Assembly (NCBI GenBank): GCA_027451915.1
Contig: DAIDHU010000449.1
Coordinates: forward strand, 1 to 9,848
DNA: 9,848 nucleotides
Source of the DNA: Thiomonas sp.
GTDB taxonomy: Bacteria; Pseudomonadota; Gammaproteobacteria; Burkholderiales; Burkholderiaceae_C
Direction of reading: 5' to 3'
Below are positions 1-6,260 of this stretch, piece by piece. The position numbers and the translations under genes were made by a program. The notes under the pieces were generated by a model. The model worked only from the letters and a program-made list of their open reading frames with translations, was not told the origin of the DNA and did not search any database. Within the stretch, counting starts at the first letter, position 1. The number at the start of each line of letters is the position of its first letter.

Positions 1-25
1 GGCGCGCAACGGAGATCTCGAATGA
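1..25 (+). CDS. 3' end of an upstream gene, possibly ccmH (partial)
   Basis: A reading frame open from the window edge ends at the TGA at 23-25, giving a tail that reads ARNGDLE. Its stop overlaps the ATG of ccmI (ATGA at 22-25), the arrangement expected for translationally coupled genes in one operon. In System I cytochrome c maturation operons ccmH normally lies directly upstream of ccmI, so ccmH is the likely identity. That is inferred from context only, because seven residues are too few to recognise a family. Confidence 0.35.
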
Positions 26-1308
26 CCACCTTCCTGCTTGCCGCCGCGCTGCTCACCGCGGTGGTGCTGGCGATCCTGGTGCTGCCCCTGCTGGGGCAGC
101 GATCCCGCGCAGGCGTCGACCGCGCCACGGTGAATGCGCGCCTGCTGCGCGAGGACATGGCCGCGCTGGAGCGCGAACGTGAAGCGCTGGGCGAGGCGCG
201 CTACGAACAGGCGCGCCAGGAGCTGGCGCGACGCGTGCTGGCCGACACCGTGCCCATGCCGCGCGGGCGCGGCGCCTCTAGCGCGCTGCCCACCATCGCC
301 GGCCTGCTGCTGGGGCTGCCGATCTGCGCCGGGCTGCTGTATGAACTGATGGGCACTCCAGCCGCGCTGGCCGGCAATCCGCCGAGCCCCGCCGCCGCCA
401 CGCAGGCGGCCGCCCCGGCGGCCCCGAGCCAGGTGCAGAAGATGGTCGATTCCCTGGCCGCGAAGCTGGCGGCTCATCCCGACGATCCTGCCGGCTGGGC
501 CATGCTCGGCCGCTCCTACGCGGTGCTCGGCGACTTTGGCAAGGCGGCGCAGGCCTACGGCCGCGTCGGGCCGCAGCTGCAGCACCACGCGCGCTGGCTG
601 GCGGAGTACGCCGACGCCCTGGCCATGAGCGCCAACGGCAGTCCGCTGGGCAAGCCCGAGCGTCTGGCGAGCCAGGCTCTGGCCATCAACCCCAACAACC
701 TCCTGGCGCTGATGCTCGCCGGCTACGCCCATGCGCTGCGTGGCGACGACCGCGGTGCCTTGCCCCTGCTCGAGCATGCCAGCCGCGAGGTGGTTGCCGG
801 CTCCGAGGACGCCACCTTCCTCGACCATGTCATCTCCCAGGTGCGCCGTCGCATGGGACTGACCGCCGCCGAGAACGCGGCGCCCGGACCGGCCGGCGCG
901 AGCAGCGCGCCGCCGGCGCCCGCGGCGCGCAAGGTCTCCGTGGCCGAGCCGGCGAGTCCGGTGCGCCAGCAGGCCTTGGCCCTGATGCAGGTGCGCGTGA
1001 GCATCGCCCCCTCGCTGCGCGCGCAGGCGCAGGGGCGCACCCTGTTCGTCATCGCCCGCGTGCCCGGCGAGCGCATGCCTCTGGCGGCGGCCAGGCGCGC
1101 CGATGCCAGGCTGCCGCTGCAGGTGGCGCTGAGCGACGTCGACTCCATGAGCCCTTCGCAACTCCTGTCGAGCGCGCCCAGCGTGCAGATCGAGGCCCGC
1201 CTGTCGGCCACCGGCGACGCGATGCCGGCCAGCGGCGATCTCTACGGCACGGCCAGCGTGGCGCGCGGTGGCAGCGTGGCCGTGCTCATCGACCACCGCC
1301 GCCCCTGA
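22..1308 (+). CDS. ccmI: c-type cytochrome biogenesis protein CcmI (CycH)
   Basis: This is the apocytochrome c chaperone of the System I (Ccm) maturation pathway. It sits in the inner membrane and delivers unfolded apocytochrome to the CcmF/CcmH haem ligation complex. The 428 residues show the full family layout. A first membrane helix lies at about 3-24. A cytoplasmic loop with the conserved pattern NARLLREDMAALE...YEQARQELARRVLAD covers about 38-75, and a second helix about 89-110. A periplasmic TPR region lies at about 140-280 (SYAVLGDFGKAAQAYGRVG, then INPNNLLALMLAGYAH). After an Ala/Pro linker (285-305) comes the CcmI C-terminal beta domain at about 323-425 (VRVSIAPSL, TLFVIARVPG, MPLAAARR, GDLYG). 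The ATG is preceded by GGAG at 11-14 with 7-nt spacing. It is probably the last ccm gene, since an unrelated kinase follows after 118 bp containing stem-loops. The length fits fused CycH-type CcmI proteins. Confidence 0.93.
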   Translation: MTTFLLAAALLTAVVLAILVLPLLGQRSRAGVDRATVNARLLREDMAALEREREALGEARYEQARQELARRVLADTVPMPRGRGASSALPTIAGLLLGLPICAGLLYELMGTPAALAGNPPSPAAATQAAAPAAPSQVQKMVDSLAAKLAAHPDDPAGWAMLGRSYAVLGDFGKAAQAYGRVGPQLQHHARWLAEYADALAMSANGSPLGKPERLASQALAINPNNLLALMLAGYAHALRGDDRGALPLLEHASREVVAGSEDATFLDHVISQVRRRMGLTAAENAAPGPAGASSAPPAPAARKVSVAEPASPVRQQALALMQVRVSIAPSLRAQAQGRTLFVIARVPGERMPLAAARRADARLPLQVALSDVDSMSPSQLLSSAPSVQIEARLSATGDAMPASGDLYGTASVARGGSVAVLIDHRRP

Positions 1309-1322
1309 GCCGAAGCGGCCTC

Positions 1323-1340
1323 GGGCCCGGACACGGGCTC
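1323..1340 (+). other. Stem-loop just after ccmI
   Basis: GGGCCCG (1323-1329) can pair with CGGGCTC (1334-1340) across a GACA loop, with one G-T wobble. It starts 15 nt after the ccmI stop. No T-run follows, so it is not a classical intrinsic terminator. It could stabilise the 3' end of the ccm transcript. It may also be a chance product of very high GC content. Confidence 0.3.
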
Positions 1341-1358
1341 CTGAGGGCTCGGCGGAGT

Positions 1359-1381
1359 GGCCGGCGTACACTGCGCCGGCC
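1359..1381 (+). other. Perfect 8-bp stem-loop in the ccmI-srkA spacer
   Basis: GGCCGGCG (1359-1366) and CGCCGGCC (1374-1381) are perfect inverted repeats around the loop TACACTG. There is no U-tract after it. The loop hexamer TACACT (1367-1372) resembles a sigma-70 -10 element, but I find no matching -35 at 16-18 bp upstream. It may be a 3' structure of the ccm message or a dyad overlapping the srkA promoter. Confidence 0.35.
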
Positions 1382-1387
1382 CGGTTT

Positions 1388-1410
1388 CGGGCCCGCGCCC
1401 CGCGGGCCCG
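1388..1410 (+). promoter_or_regulatory. Perfect 10-bp GC hairpin ahead of the srkA start
   Basis: CGGGCCCGCG (1388-1397) and CGCGGGCCCG (1401-1410) form a perfect 10-bp inverted repeat with a CCC loop. It ends 16 nt before the GTG at 1427. The short stretch between hairpin and start has no purine-rich Shine-Dalgarno sequence. If transcribed, the hairpin would sit where a ribosome lands. It could repress translation, or serve as the 3' boundary of the ccm transcript if srkA is transcribed from within or after it. Confidence 0.45.
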
Positions 1411-1426
1411 CCGGTGCGCCGTCCCC

Positions 1427-2419
1427 GTGACCACGACCGACTCCGAAACCCCCTACGCCGACCTCGGCCCCGACGCCGTGCTCGACGCCGTGGAGAGCGT
1501 GGGCCCGCGCTGCGACGGGCGCCTGCTGCAGCTCAACAGTTTCGAGAACCGGGTGTTCCAGCTCGGCCTGGAGGACGGCGGCAGCTGCATCGCCAAGTTC
1601 TACCGTCCGGGGCGCTGGAGCGACGCGGCCATCCTGGAGGAGCACGCCTTCAGCCTGGACCTGGCCGGGCGGGAGATTCCCGTGGTGCCGCCGCTGCTCC
1701 TGCGGGGGGCCACCCTGCATCACCATGGCCGGCATCGATTCGCGCTGTTCACCCGCCAGGGCGGGCGCTCGCCGGAGATCGAGCAGGAGCCGGTGCTCGA
1801 GCGCATCGGTCGTTTTCTCGGGCGCATCCACGCGGTGGGCGCCGAGGCGGGCTACTCGCACCGCCCGCCGCTGGAGCCGCGGGTGTTCGGCCTCGAGTCC
1901 CGCGACTTCCTGCTGCGGGGCGACTGGATCCCGCCCGAGCTGCGCGAGGCCTGGAGCGCCGTGGCCGAGCTGGCGCTGCAAGGCGTGCGCCAGGCCTGGG
2001 AATCGGTGGGCGAGCCGCGCATGCTTCGCGTGCACGCCGACTGCCACGCCGGCAACCTGCTGTGGACCGACGAGGGCCCGCATTTCGTCGACTTCGACGA
2101 CAGCCGCTGCGCCCCCGCGGTACAGGACCTGTGGATGCTGCTGGGCGGCGACCCCCAGGACATGCGCCTCCAGCTGGCCGCGCTGCTGCGCGGCTACGAG
2201 ATGTTTCGTGAATTCGACCCCCGGGAACTGCGCCTGGTCGAGGCGCTGCGCACCCTGCGGCTGCTGCACTACAGCGCCTGGATCGCCAGGCGCTGGCACG
2301 ATCCGGCCTTTCCGGCCGCCTTCCCGTGGTTCGGCGGCGCGCGTTACTGGCAGGACCGCATCCTGGAATTGCGCGAACAGGTGGCGTTGATGCAGGACCC
2401 GCCGCTGGCGGGATTCTGA
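1427..2419 (+). CDS. srkA: Stress response kinase A (SrkA/YihE family)
   Basis: This is an aminoglycoside-phosphotransferase-fold Ser/Thr protein kinase. In E. coli, SrkA counters death pathways triggered by reactive oxygen species and envelope stress. The protein of 330 residues is close to the 328 of E. coli SrkA. Family hallmarks are LNSFENRVFQL (36-46, nucleotide loop), AKFYRPGRW (56-64, with the ATP-binding Lys57), the catalytic loop HADCHAGN (203-210, Asp205 and Asn210) and the metal-binding segment FVDFDDSR (220-227). AVQDLWMLLGG follows at 231-241. The GTG start was chosen because the conserved N-terminus (LGPDAVLDAVESVG) then begins at the expected distance. The in-frame ATG at 1268 would add 53 Arg/Pro-rich residues and overlap ccmI. 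No good Shine-Dalgarno precedes the GTG. The protein is cytosolic, with no signal peptide or membrane helix. Confidence 0.93.
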   Translation: MTTTDSETPYADLGPDAVLDAVESVGPRCDGRLLQLNSFENRVFQLGLEDGGSCIAKFYRPGRWSDAAILEEHAFSLDLAGREIPVVPPLLLRGATLHHHGRHRFALFTRQGGRSPEIEQEPVLERIGRFLGRIHAVGAEAGYSHRPPLEPRVFGLESRDFLLRGDWIPPELREAWSAVAELALQGVRQAWESVGEPRMLRVHADCHAGNLLWTDEGPHFVDFDDSRCAPAVQDLWMLLGGDPQDMRLQLAALLRGYEMFREFDPRELRLVEALRTLRLLHYSAWIARRWHDPAFPAAFPWFGGARYWQDRILELREQVALMQDPPLAGF

Positions 2420-2447
2420 AGTCGTGGGGAGTGGGCTGGCCCTTGCC

Positions 2448-2453
2448 TAGAAT
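2448..2453 (+). promoter_or_regulatory. Possible -10 element upstream of the small membrane protein
   Basis: TAGAAT differs from the sigma-70 -10 consensus TATAAT by one base and lies in the short non-coding gap after srkA, 89 nt before the next ATG. It is flanked by a small inverted repeat (CCTTG at 2441-2445, CAAGG at 2454-2458). No recognisable -35 hexamer is seen 16-18 bp upstream, so this is a weak prediction. Confidence 0.35.
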
Positions 2454-2541
2454 CAAGGCAGCGCCCCGGCCACGCCCGGGCAACGATCGAGAACCACCCA
2501 AGCACCGCCGAAGGGCCCGAGGGGCCACCCGAGGGACCGCC

Positions 2542-2733
2542 ATGTATTCGCTGATCCTGTCCACGCTGGCCTACCCCATCGTCGCCTGGTGGCTGCATCG
2601 GCGGCTGGAGGACTGGCTCGAACCCGGCATGGTGCGCAAGATGCTGGTGTTCCTGCTCGCCAGCATCGCCTGCTGGATGCTGGCCAGCGCCATCGACTGG
2701 ATGTTCCCCGCGCAGGCCATCCACCTGCTCTGA
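2542..2733 (+). CDS. Small two-helix membrane protein, unknown function
   Basis: I do not recognise a named family. The 63-residue product has a hydrophobic N-terminal segment (about 2-18, starting MYSLILSTLAYPIVAWW). A short charged stretch (HRRLEDWLEPGMVRK, 19-33) and a second hydrophobic helix (about 34-55, MLVFLLASIACWMLASAIDW) follow. This predicts a helical hairpin in the inner membrane. The start is supported by GAGGGA at 2531-2536 with 5-nt spacing. An open extension upstream to 2326 overlaps srkA and reads as Arg/Pro-rich shadow sequence. It lies 100 bp before the exporter adaptor, on the same strand. Whether it shares a transcript with srkA or the exporter is unclear. Its hydrophobic pattern and good ribosome site argue that it is real. 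Confidence 0.72.
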   Translation: MYSLILSTLAYPIVAWWLHRRLEDWLEPGMVRKMLVFLLASIACWMLASAIDWMFPAQAIHLL

Positions 2734-2763
2734 AGGCGCCCGCGGGCCGCCTCGGCTCCACGC

Positions 2764-2775
2764 TGACCTGGGTCA
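2764..2775. promoter_or_regulatory. Short palindrome upstream of the export operon
   Basis: TGACC-TG-GGTCA is a perfect 5+5 inverted repeat in the 100-bp gap before the adaptor gene. It lies 23 bp upstream of a -10-like TAGAAC (2799-2804), so it covers the region where a -35 would be. This is the usual place for a repressor or activator site. No regulator gene is adjacent, and a 10-base dyad can arise by chance, so an operator role is only suggested. Confidence 0.3.
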
Positions 2776-2833
2776 ACGCGCTCGCGCGCCGCCGGGGCTA
2801 GAACCGGGGCTTGTGCATTCGCGGGAGCCTCTC

Positions 2834-4072
2834 GTGAGCGATTCACCCGGAGCATCTCCGCGTGCGGCGCGCGGCCGCGGGCGCGCCCTGCGCGTCGGCG
2901 CCGGCGTCGCCGCGCTGGTGCTGGCTGGCGCGCTGGGCCTGGCCTGGTGGGTGGCGCGGCGCCCACCCGAAGTCCGCTACCTGACCGAGCCCGTCACACG
3001 CGGCGAGGTCGCGAGCAGCATCCACGCCACGGGCACGGTCAACCCCGTGCTCACCGTCATCGTGGGCTCTTACGTGTCGGGGGTGATCCAGTCGCAGTCC
3101 TGCGATTTCAACACCCGCGTGCGCAAGGGCCAGTCCTGCGCGCGCATCGACCCGCGCCCCTACCAGACCGTGGTCGACGAGAACCTCGCCCAGCTCGCCG
3201 TGGCCCGAGCCCAGCTGGACAAGGACCGCGCGGCGCTGGACTACGCGCGCATCAACGAGCGCCGCCAGGCCTCGCTGATCGGCCGCGGCGTGGTCTCGCA
3301 GGACGTGGTCGACATCGCGCGCAACGCCCTGGCCCAGGCCCGGGCGCAACTCGCCCTGGACCAGGCCTCGGTGCGCGAGCGCGAGGCCGCGCTGGAGGCC
3401 GCGCGCGTGAACCTGGGCTACACCAACATCGTGTCCCCCGTCGACGGCACCGTGGTTTCGCGCAACGTCACCATCGGGCAGACCGTGGCCGCCAGTTTCC
3501 AGACCCCGACGCTGTTTCTCATCGCCACCGACCTGACCCGCATGCAGGTGGACACCAACGTCAGCGAAAGCGACATCGGCAACGTGCATGACGGCGACCC
3601 CGCGCGCTTCACCGTGGAGGCCTGGCCCGGCAGGAGCTTCGACGCCCGCGTGTCCCAGGTGCGCCAGGCGCCGCAATCGGTGCAGAACGTCATCACCTAC
3701 GACGTCGTGCTCGATGTGGACAACTCCGGCCTGCTGCTCAAGCCGGGCATGACGGCCACCGTGGGCATTGTCACCGCGCGGCGCCAGAACGTGCTGCGCG
3801 TGCCCGACCCGGCGCTGCGCTTCGAGCCTGGCGCGCTCGCCGCGCCACAGGCCTCCGGGGGCGGCACCGGCTCCCGCGCCGGCGCGCGGGTATGGGTGCT
3901 GCGCGATGGCAAGCCCGTGGCCGTGGCGCTGCGCATCGGCCTGGACGACGACTCCTACGCCGAGGTGCTCGGCGGCCAGCTCCGCCAGGGCGATGCGGTG
4001 ATCGTGGGCGAACAGCGCGGCGACGCGGCGAAGGGCGCCCGGGCGGCCGCCCCGCTGCGCCTGGGCATGTAG
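2834..4072 (+). CDS. macA: Periplasmic adaptor (membrane fusion protein) of a MacAB-type exporter
   Basis: This is the HlyD/MacA/PvdR-type subunit that links the inner-membrane MacB-like protein to the outer-membrane channel. It has 412 residues. An N-terminal basic segment and one membrane anchor lie at about 21-40 (VGAGVAALVLAGALGLAWWV). The split lipoyl domain occupies about 77-107 and 195-235; its second half carries YTNIVSPVDGTVVSRNVTIG. Between the halves is an Ala/Arg/Gln-rich coiled-coil hairpin (110-190). A beta-barrel domain (236-312) and a membrane-proximal domain (about 318-395, VLRVPDPALRF, VWVLRDGKPV) follow. The only cysteines are Cys90 and Cys102, both in the first lipoyl half. 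I chose GTG at 2834 because GGGAG at 2823-2827 has ideal 6-nt spacing. GTG at 2813 would add seven residues. The macB-like gene starts 22 nt downstream, so the two are cotranscribed. PvdR is an equally good family label. Confidence 0.88.
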   Translation: MSDSPGASPRAARGRGRALRVGAGVAALVLAGALGLAWWVARRPPEVRYLTEPVTRGEVASSIHATGTVNPVLTVIVGSYVSGVIQSQSCDFNTRVRKGQSCARIDPRPYQTVVDENLAQLAVARAQLDKDRAALDYARINERRQASLIGRGVVSQDVVDIARNALAQARAQLALDQASVREREAALEAARVNLGYTNIVSPVDGTVVSRNVTIGQTVAASFQTPTLFLIATDLTRMQVDTNVSESDIGNVHDGDPARFTVEAWPGRSFDARVSQVRQAPQSVQNVITYDVVLDVDNSGLLLKPGMTATVGIVTARRQNVLRVPDPALRFEPGALAAPQASGGGTGSRAGARVWVLRDGKPVAVALRIGLDDDSYAEVLGGQLRQGDAVIVGEQRGDAAKGARAAAPLRLGM

Positions 4073-4094
4073 CGGCGCGCGCGGGGAGCCGACG

Positions 4095-6260
4095 ATGGCC
4101 GAGGCCGTGATCGAACTGCGCGGGGTGACGCGGGTGTACGTGGCCGGCGACACCGAGGTGCGCGCGCTGGACGGCGTGGACCTGCGGGTCGAGCGCGGCG
4201 AGTTCGTCGCCATCATGGGGTCCTCCGGTTCCGGCAAGTCCACCCTCATGCACCTGTGCGGCTGCCTGGACCGGCCCAGCTCCGGCAGCTACCTGCTCGA
4301 GGGGCTTGACGTGGCGCGCATGGACGAGCCGCGCCTGGCGCGCATCCGCGGCGAGCGCATCGGATTCGTGTTCCAGAGCTTCAACCTGCTGGCCCGCACA
4401 AGCGCCCTGGACAACGTGGCCCTGCCGCTGCTGTACGGGACGGCGGGGCCCACGCGCCGCGCCGAGCGCATGCGCCGCGCGCGCGAATCCCTGGCCCGCC
4501 TGGGCCTGGGCGGGCGCGAAGCCAACACCCCCGGCCAGCTCTGGGGCGGGCAGCAGCAGCGCGTGGCCATCGCGCGCGCCCTGATCAACCGCCCGGCGCT
4601 GCTGCTGGCCGACGAGCCCACCGGCAACCTGGACACGCGCACTTCCCACGAGATCATGCGCACCCTGCGCCAGCTGAACGTGGAACAGGGCCTGACGGTG
4701 ATCGTCGTCACCCACGAAAGCGACGTCGCCGCCTACGCCGGGCGGGTCATCACCATGCGCGACGGGCGCATCGTCGACGACCATGTCAACCCCGAACCCA
4801 GCGAAATCGCCGACATCGCGGCGCCAGCGGGCACCGCGCCTGCCTGGCGCGCAAAGGGTGAGGGTGAGGCGGGAGAGGCGGCAGAGCATGGCCCCTCCGC
4901 GCTGGCCGGCGCCGGTTTCGCCGGAATGATCGTCGCGGCGGCCGCGCAGGCCATCGCGCGCAACAAGATGCGCTCGGCGCTGACCATGCTCGGTGTGTTC
5001 ATCGGCGTGGCCGCGCTGATCGTGATGGTGGCGGTGGGGCAGGGCGCGAACGCCGCGGTGCGCAAGCAGATCGAGAGCCTGGGCACCAACCTGCTGGTGG
5101 TCATGCCCGGCGCGACCACGCGCGCCGGCGTGCGCGCCGGCTTCGGCAGTGCCTCCACCCTGACCGAGGCCGACGCGCGCGCGCTGCGCCGCGACGCCCC
5201 CGCGGTGGCCCGCACCGCCTACATGATCCGCCAGGTCGGTCAGGTGCAGTACGCCGGCAACAACTGGAGCACCAGCATCCAGGGCGTCACCCCCGCCTAC
5301 CTGTCCATGACCAACTGGCGCATCCAGCGCGGGCGGGCGCTGGAGGAATCCGACGAGACCACGGCGGCCATGGTCGCGGTGATCGGCCAGACGGTCGCGC
5401 GCGAGTTGTTCGGCCCCTACGCCAACCCCATCGGCGCCAACATCCTGGTCAAGGGCTTCAGCGTGCGCGTGGTCGGGCTGCTGCAGGCCAAGGGACAGAC
5501 CCCCTATGGCCAGGACCAGGACGACCTGATCATGCTGCCCTTCAGCGCCGCGCAGCGCAAGGTTCTGGGAGCGGCCGCCCCCAGCCAGGCGCAGACCGTG
5601 GCCGTGACCGCGCTGGGCGCCGCCAGCGTGCCGGTGAACAATACCGCGGCGGCCTTCCCCGCGCCGCCCAACCCCTTCAAGATCCCGCCGCGCCTGACCG
5701 GCTACGTCAACGTGATCTTCGTGCAGGCGGCAAGCCCCGAACAGGTGGACGCCGCCATGCGACAGGTCACCCAGACCCTGCGTCGCCGGCACCACGTGGC
5801 CGCCGGCGACACCGCGGATTTTTCCGTGCGCAACCTCAGCCAGATCGCCGAGACCGCGCAGAGTTCCTCCGCCGTGATGGCCCTGCTGCTGGCCATGGTG
5901 GCCTCGATTTCCCTGCTGGTGGGCGGCATCGGCATCATGAACATCCTGCTTGTGTCGGTGACCGAGCGCACGCGCGAGATCGGCCTGCGCATGGCCATCG
6001 GCGCGCGCCGCCTGCATGTCCTGTTGCAGTTCCTCGCCGAGGCCACCTTCCTCAGCGCCACCGGAGGTCTGGTGGGCATCGCCTGCGGAGTCGGGGTTTC
6101 CGCGGCGGTGTCGGCACTGGCCCATTGGCCCACCCTGTTGTCCCCGGCGGCGATGGCCGGAGGCTTCGGCTTCGCCGCGGCCGTGGGCGTGTTTTTCGGC
6201 TTCTACCCGGCGCGCAAGGCCTCGCGCCTGGACCCCATCGAGGCGCTGCGCTATGAATGA
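4095..6260 (+). CDS. macB: MacB-type ABC exporter: fused ATPase and permease
   Basis: This is the inner-membrane motor of a tripartite exporter. It works as a dimer that transmits ATP-driven motion to the adaptor rather than carrying substrate through the membrane. Of its 721 residues, about 1-230 form the ATPase: Walker A GSSGSGKST (42-50), Q-loop Gln94, signature LWGGQ (149-153), Walker B LLLADE (169-174) and His207. The signature has Trp150 where the family has Ser (LSGGQ). A linker rich in Ala, Glu and Gly spans about 231-280. TM1 is at about 295-316, a large periplasmic domain at 318-590, and TM2-TM4 near 594-617, 647-673 and 684-704, with the conserved TERTREIGLRMAIGA at 623-637. It exceeds the roughly 650 residues of E. 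coli MacB because of the linker and a Pro/Ala-rich periplasmic stretch at about 495-535. GGGGAG at 4083-4088 precedes the ATG. PvdT-like siderophore exporters share this architecture. Confidence 0.92.
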   Translation: MAEAVIELRGVTRVYVAGDTEVRALDGVDLRVERGEFVAIMGSSGSGKSTLMHLCGCLDRPSSGSYLLEGLDVARMDEPRLARIRGERIGFVFQSFNLLARTSALDNVALPLLYGTAGPTRRAERMRRARESLARLGLGGREANTPGQLWGGQQQRVAIARALINRPALLLADEPTGNLDTRTSHEIMRTLRQLNVEQGLTVIVVTHESDVAAYAGRVITMRDGRIVDDHVNPEPSEIADIAAPAGTAPAWRAKGEGEAGEAAEHGPSALAGAGFAGMIVAAAAQAIARNKMRSALTMLGVFIGVAALIVMVAVGQGANAAVRKQIESLGTNLLVVMPGATTRAGVRAGFGSASTLTEADARALRRDAPAVARTAYMIRQVGQVQYAGNNWSTSIQGVTPAYLSMTNWRIQRGRALEESDETTAAMVAVIGQTVARELFGPYANPIGANILVKGFSVRVVGLLQAKGQTPYGQDQDDLIMLPFSAAQRKVLGAAAPSQAQTVAVTALGAASVPVNNTAAAFPAPPNPFKIPPRLTGYVNVIFVQAASPEQVDAAMRQVTQTLRRRHHVAAGDTADFSVRNLSQIAETAQSSSAVMALLLAMVASISLLVGGIGIMNILLVSVTERTREIGLRMAIGARRLHVLLQFLAEATFLSATGGLVGIACGVGVSAAVSALAHWPTLLSPAAMAGGFGFAAAVGVFFGFYPARKASRLDPIEALRYE

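Noticed and set aside
1268..1426. N-terminal extension of srkA from the ATG at 1268
   Set aside because: The added 53 residues are Arg/Pro/Ala-rich, overlap ccmI and precede the conserved SrkA N-terminus. GTG at 1427 matches the family length.
2326..2541. Upstream extension of the small membrane protein into srkA
   Set aside because: The extension is Arg/Pro/Gly-rich and overlaps the end of srkA. ATG 2542 has its own ribosome site and begins the hydrophobic segment.
2813..2833. GTG at 2813 as the adaptor start
   Set aside because: It is possible, but GTG at 2834 has a better placed GGGAG. The difference is only seven residues.
6016..6252. Upstream extension of the NodT-type gene
   Set aside because: It lies wholly inside the macB-like gene in another frame, and the lipoprotein signal peptide begins properly from ATG 6253.
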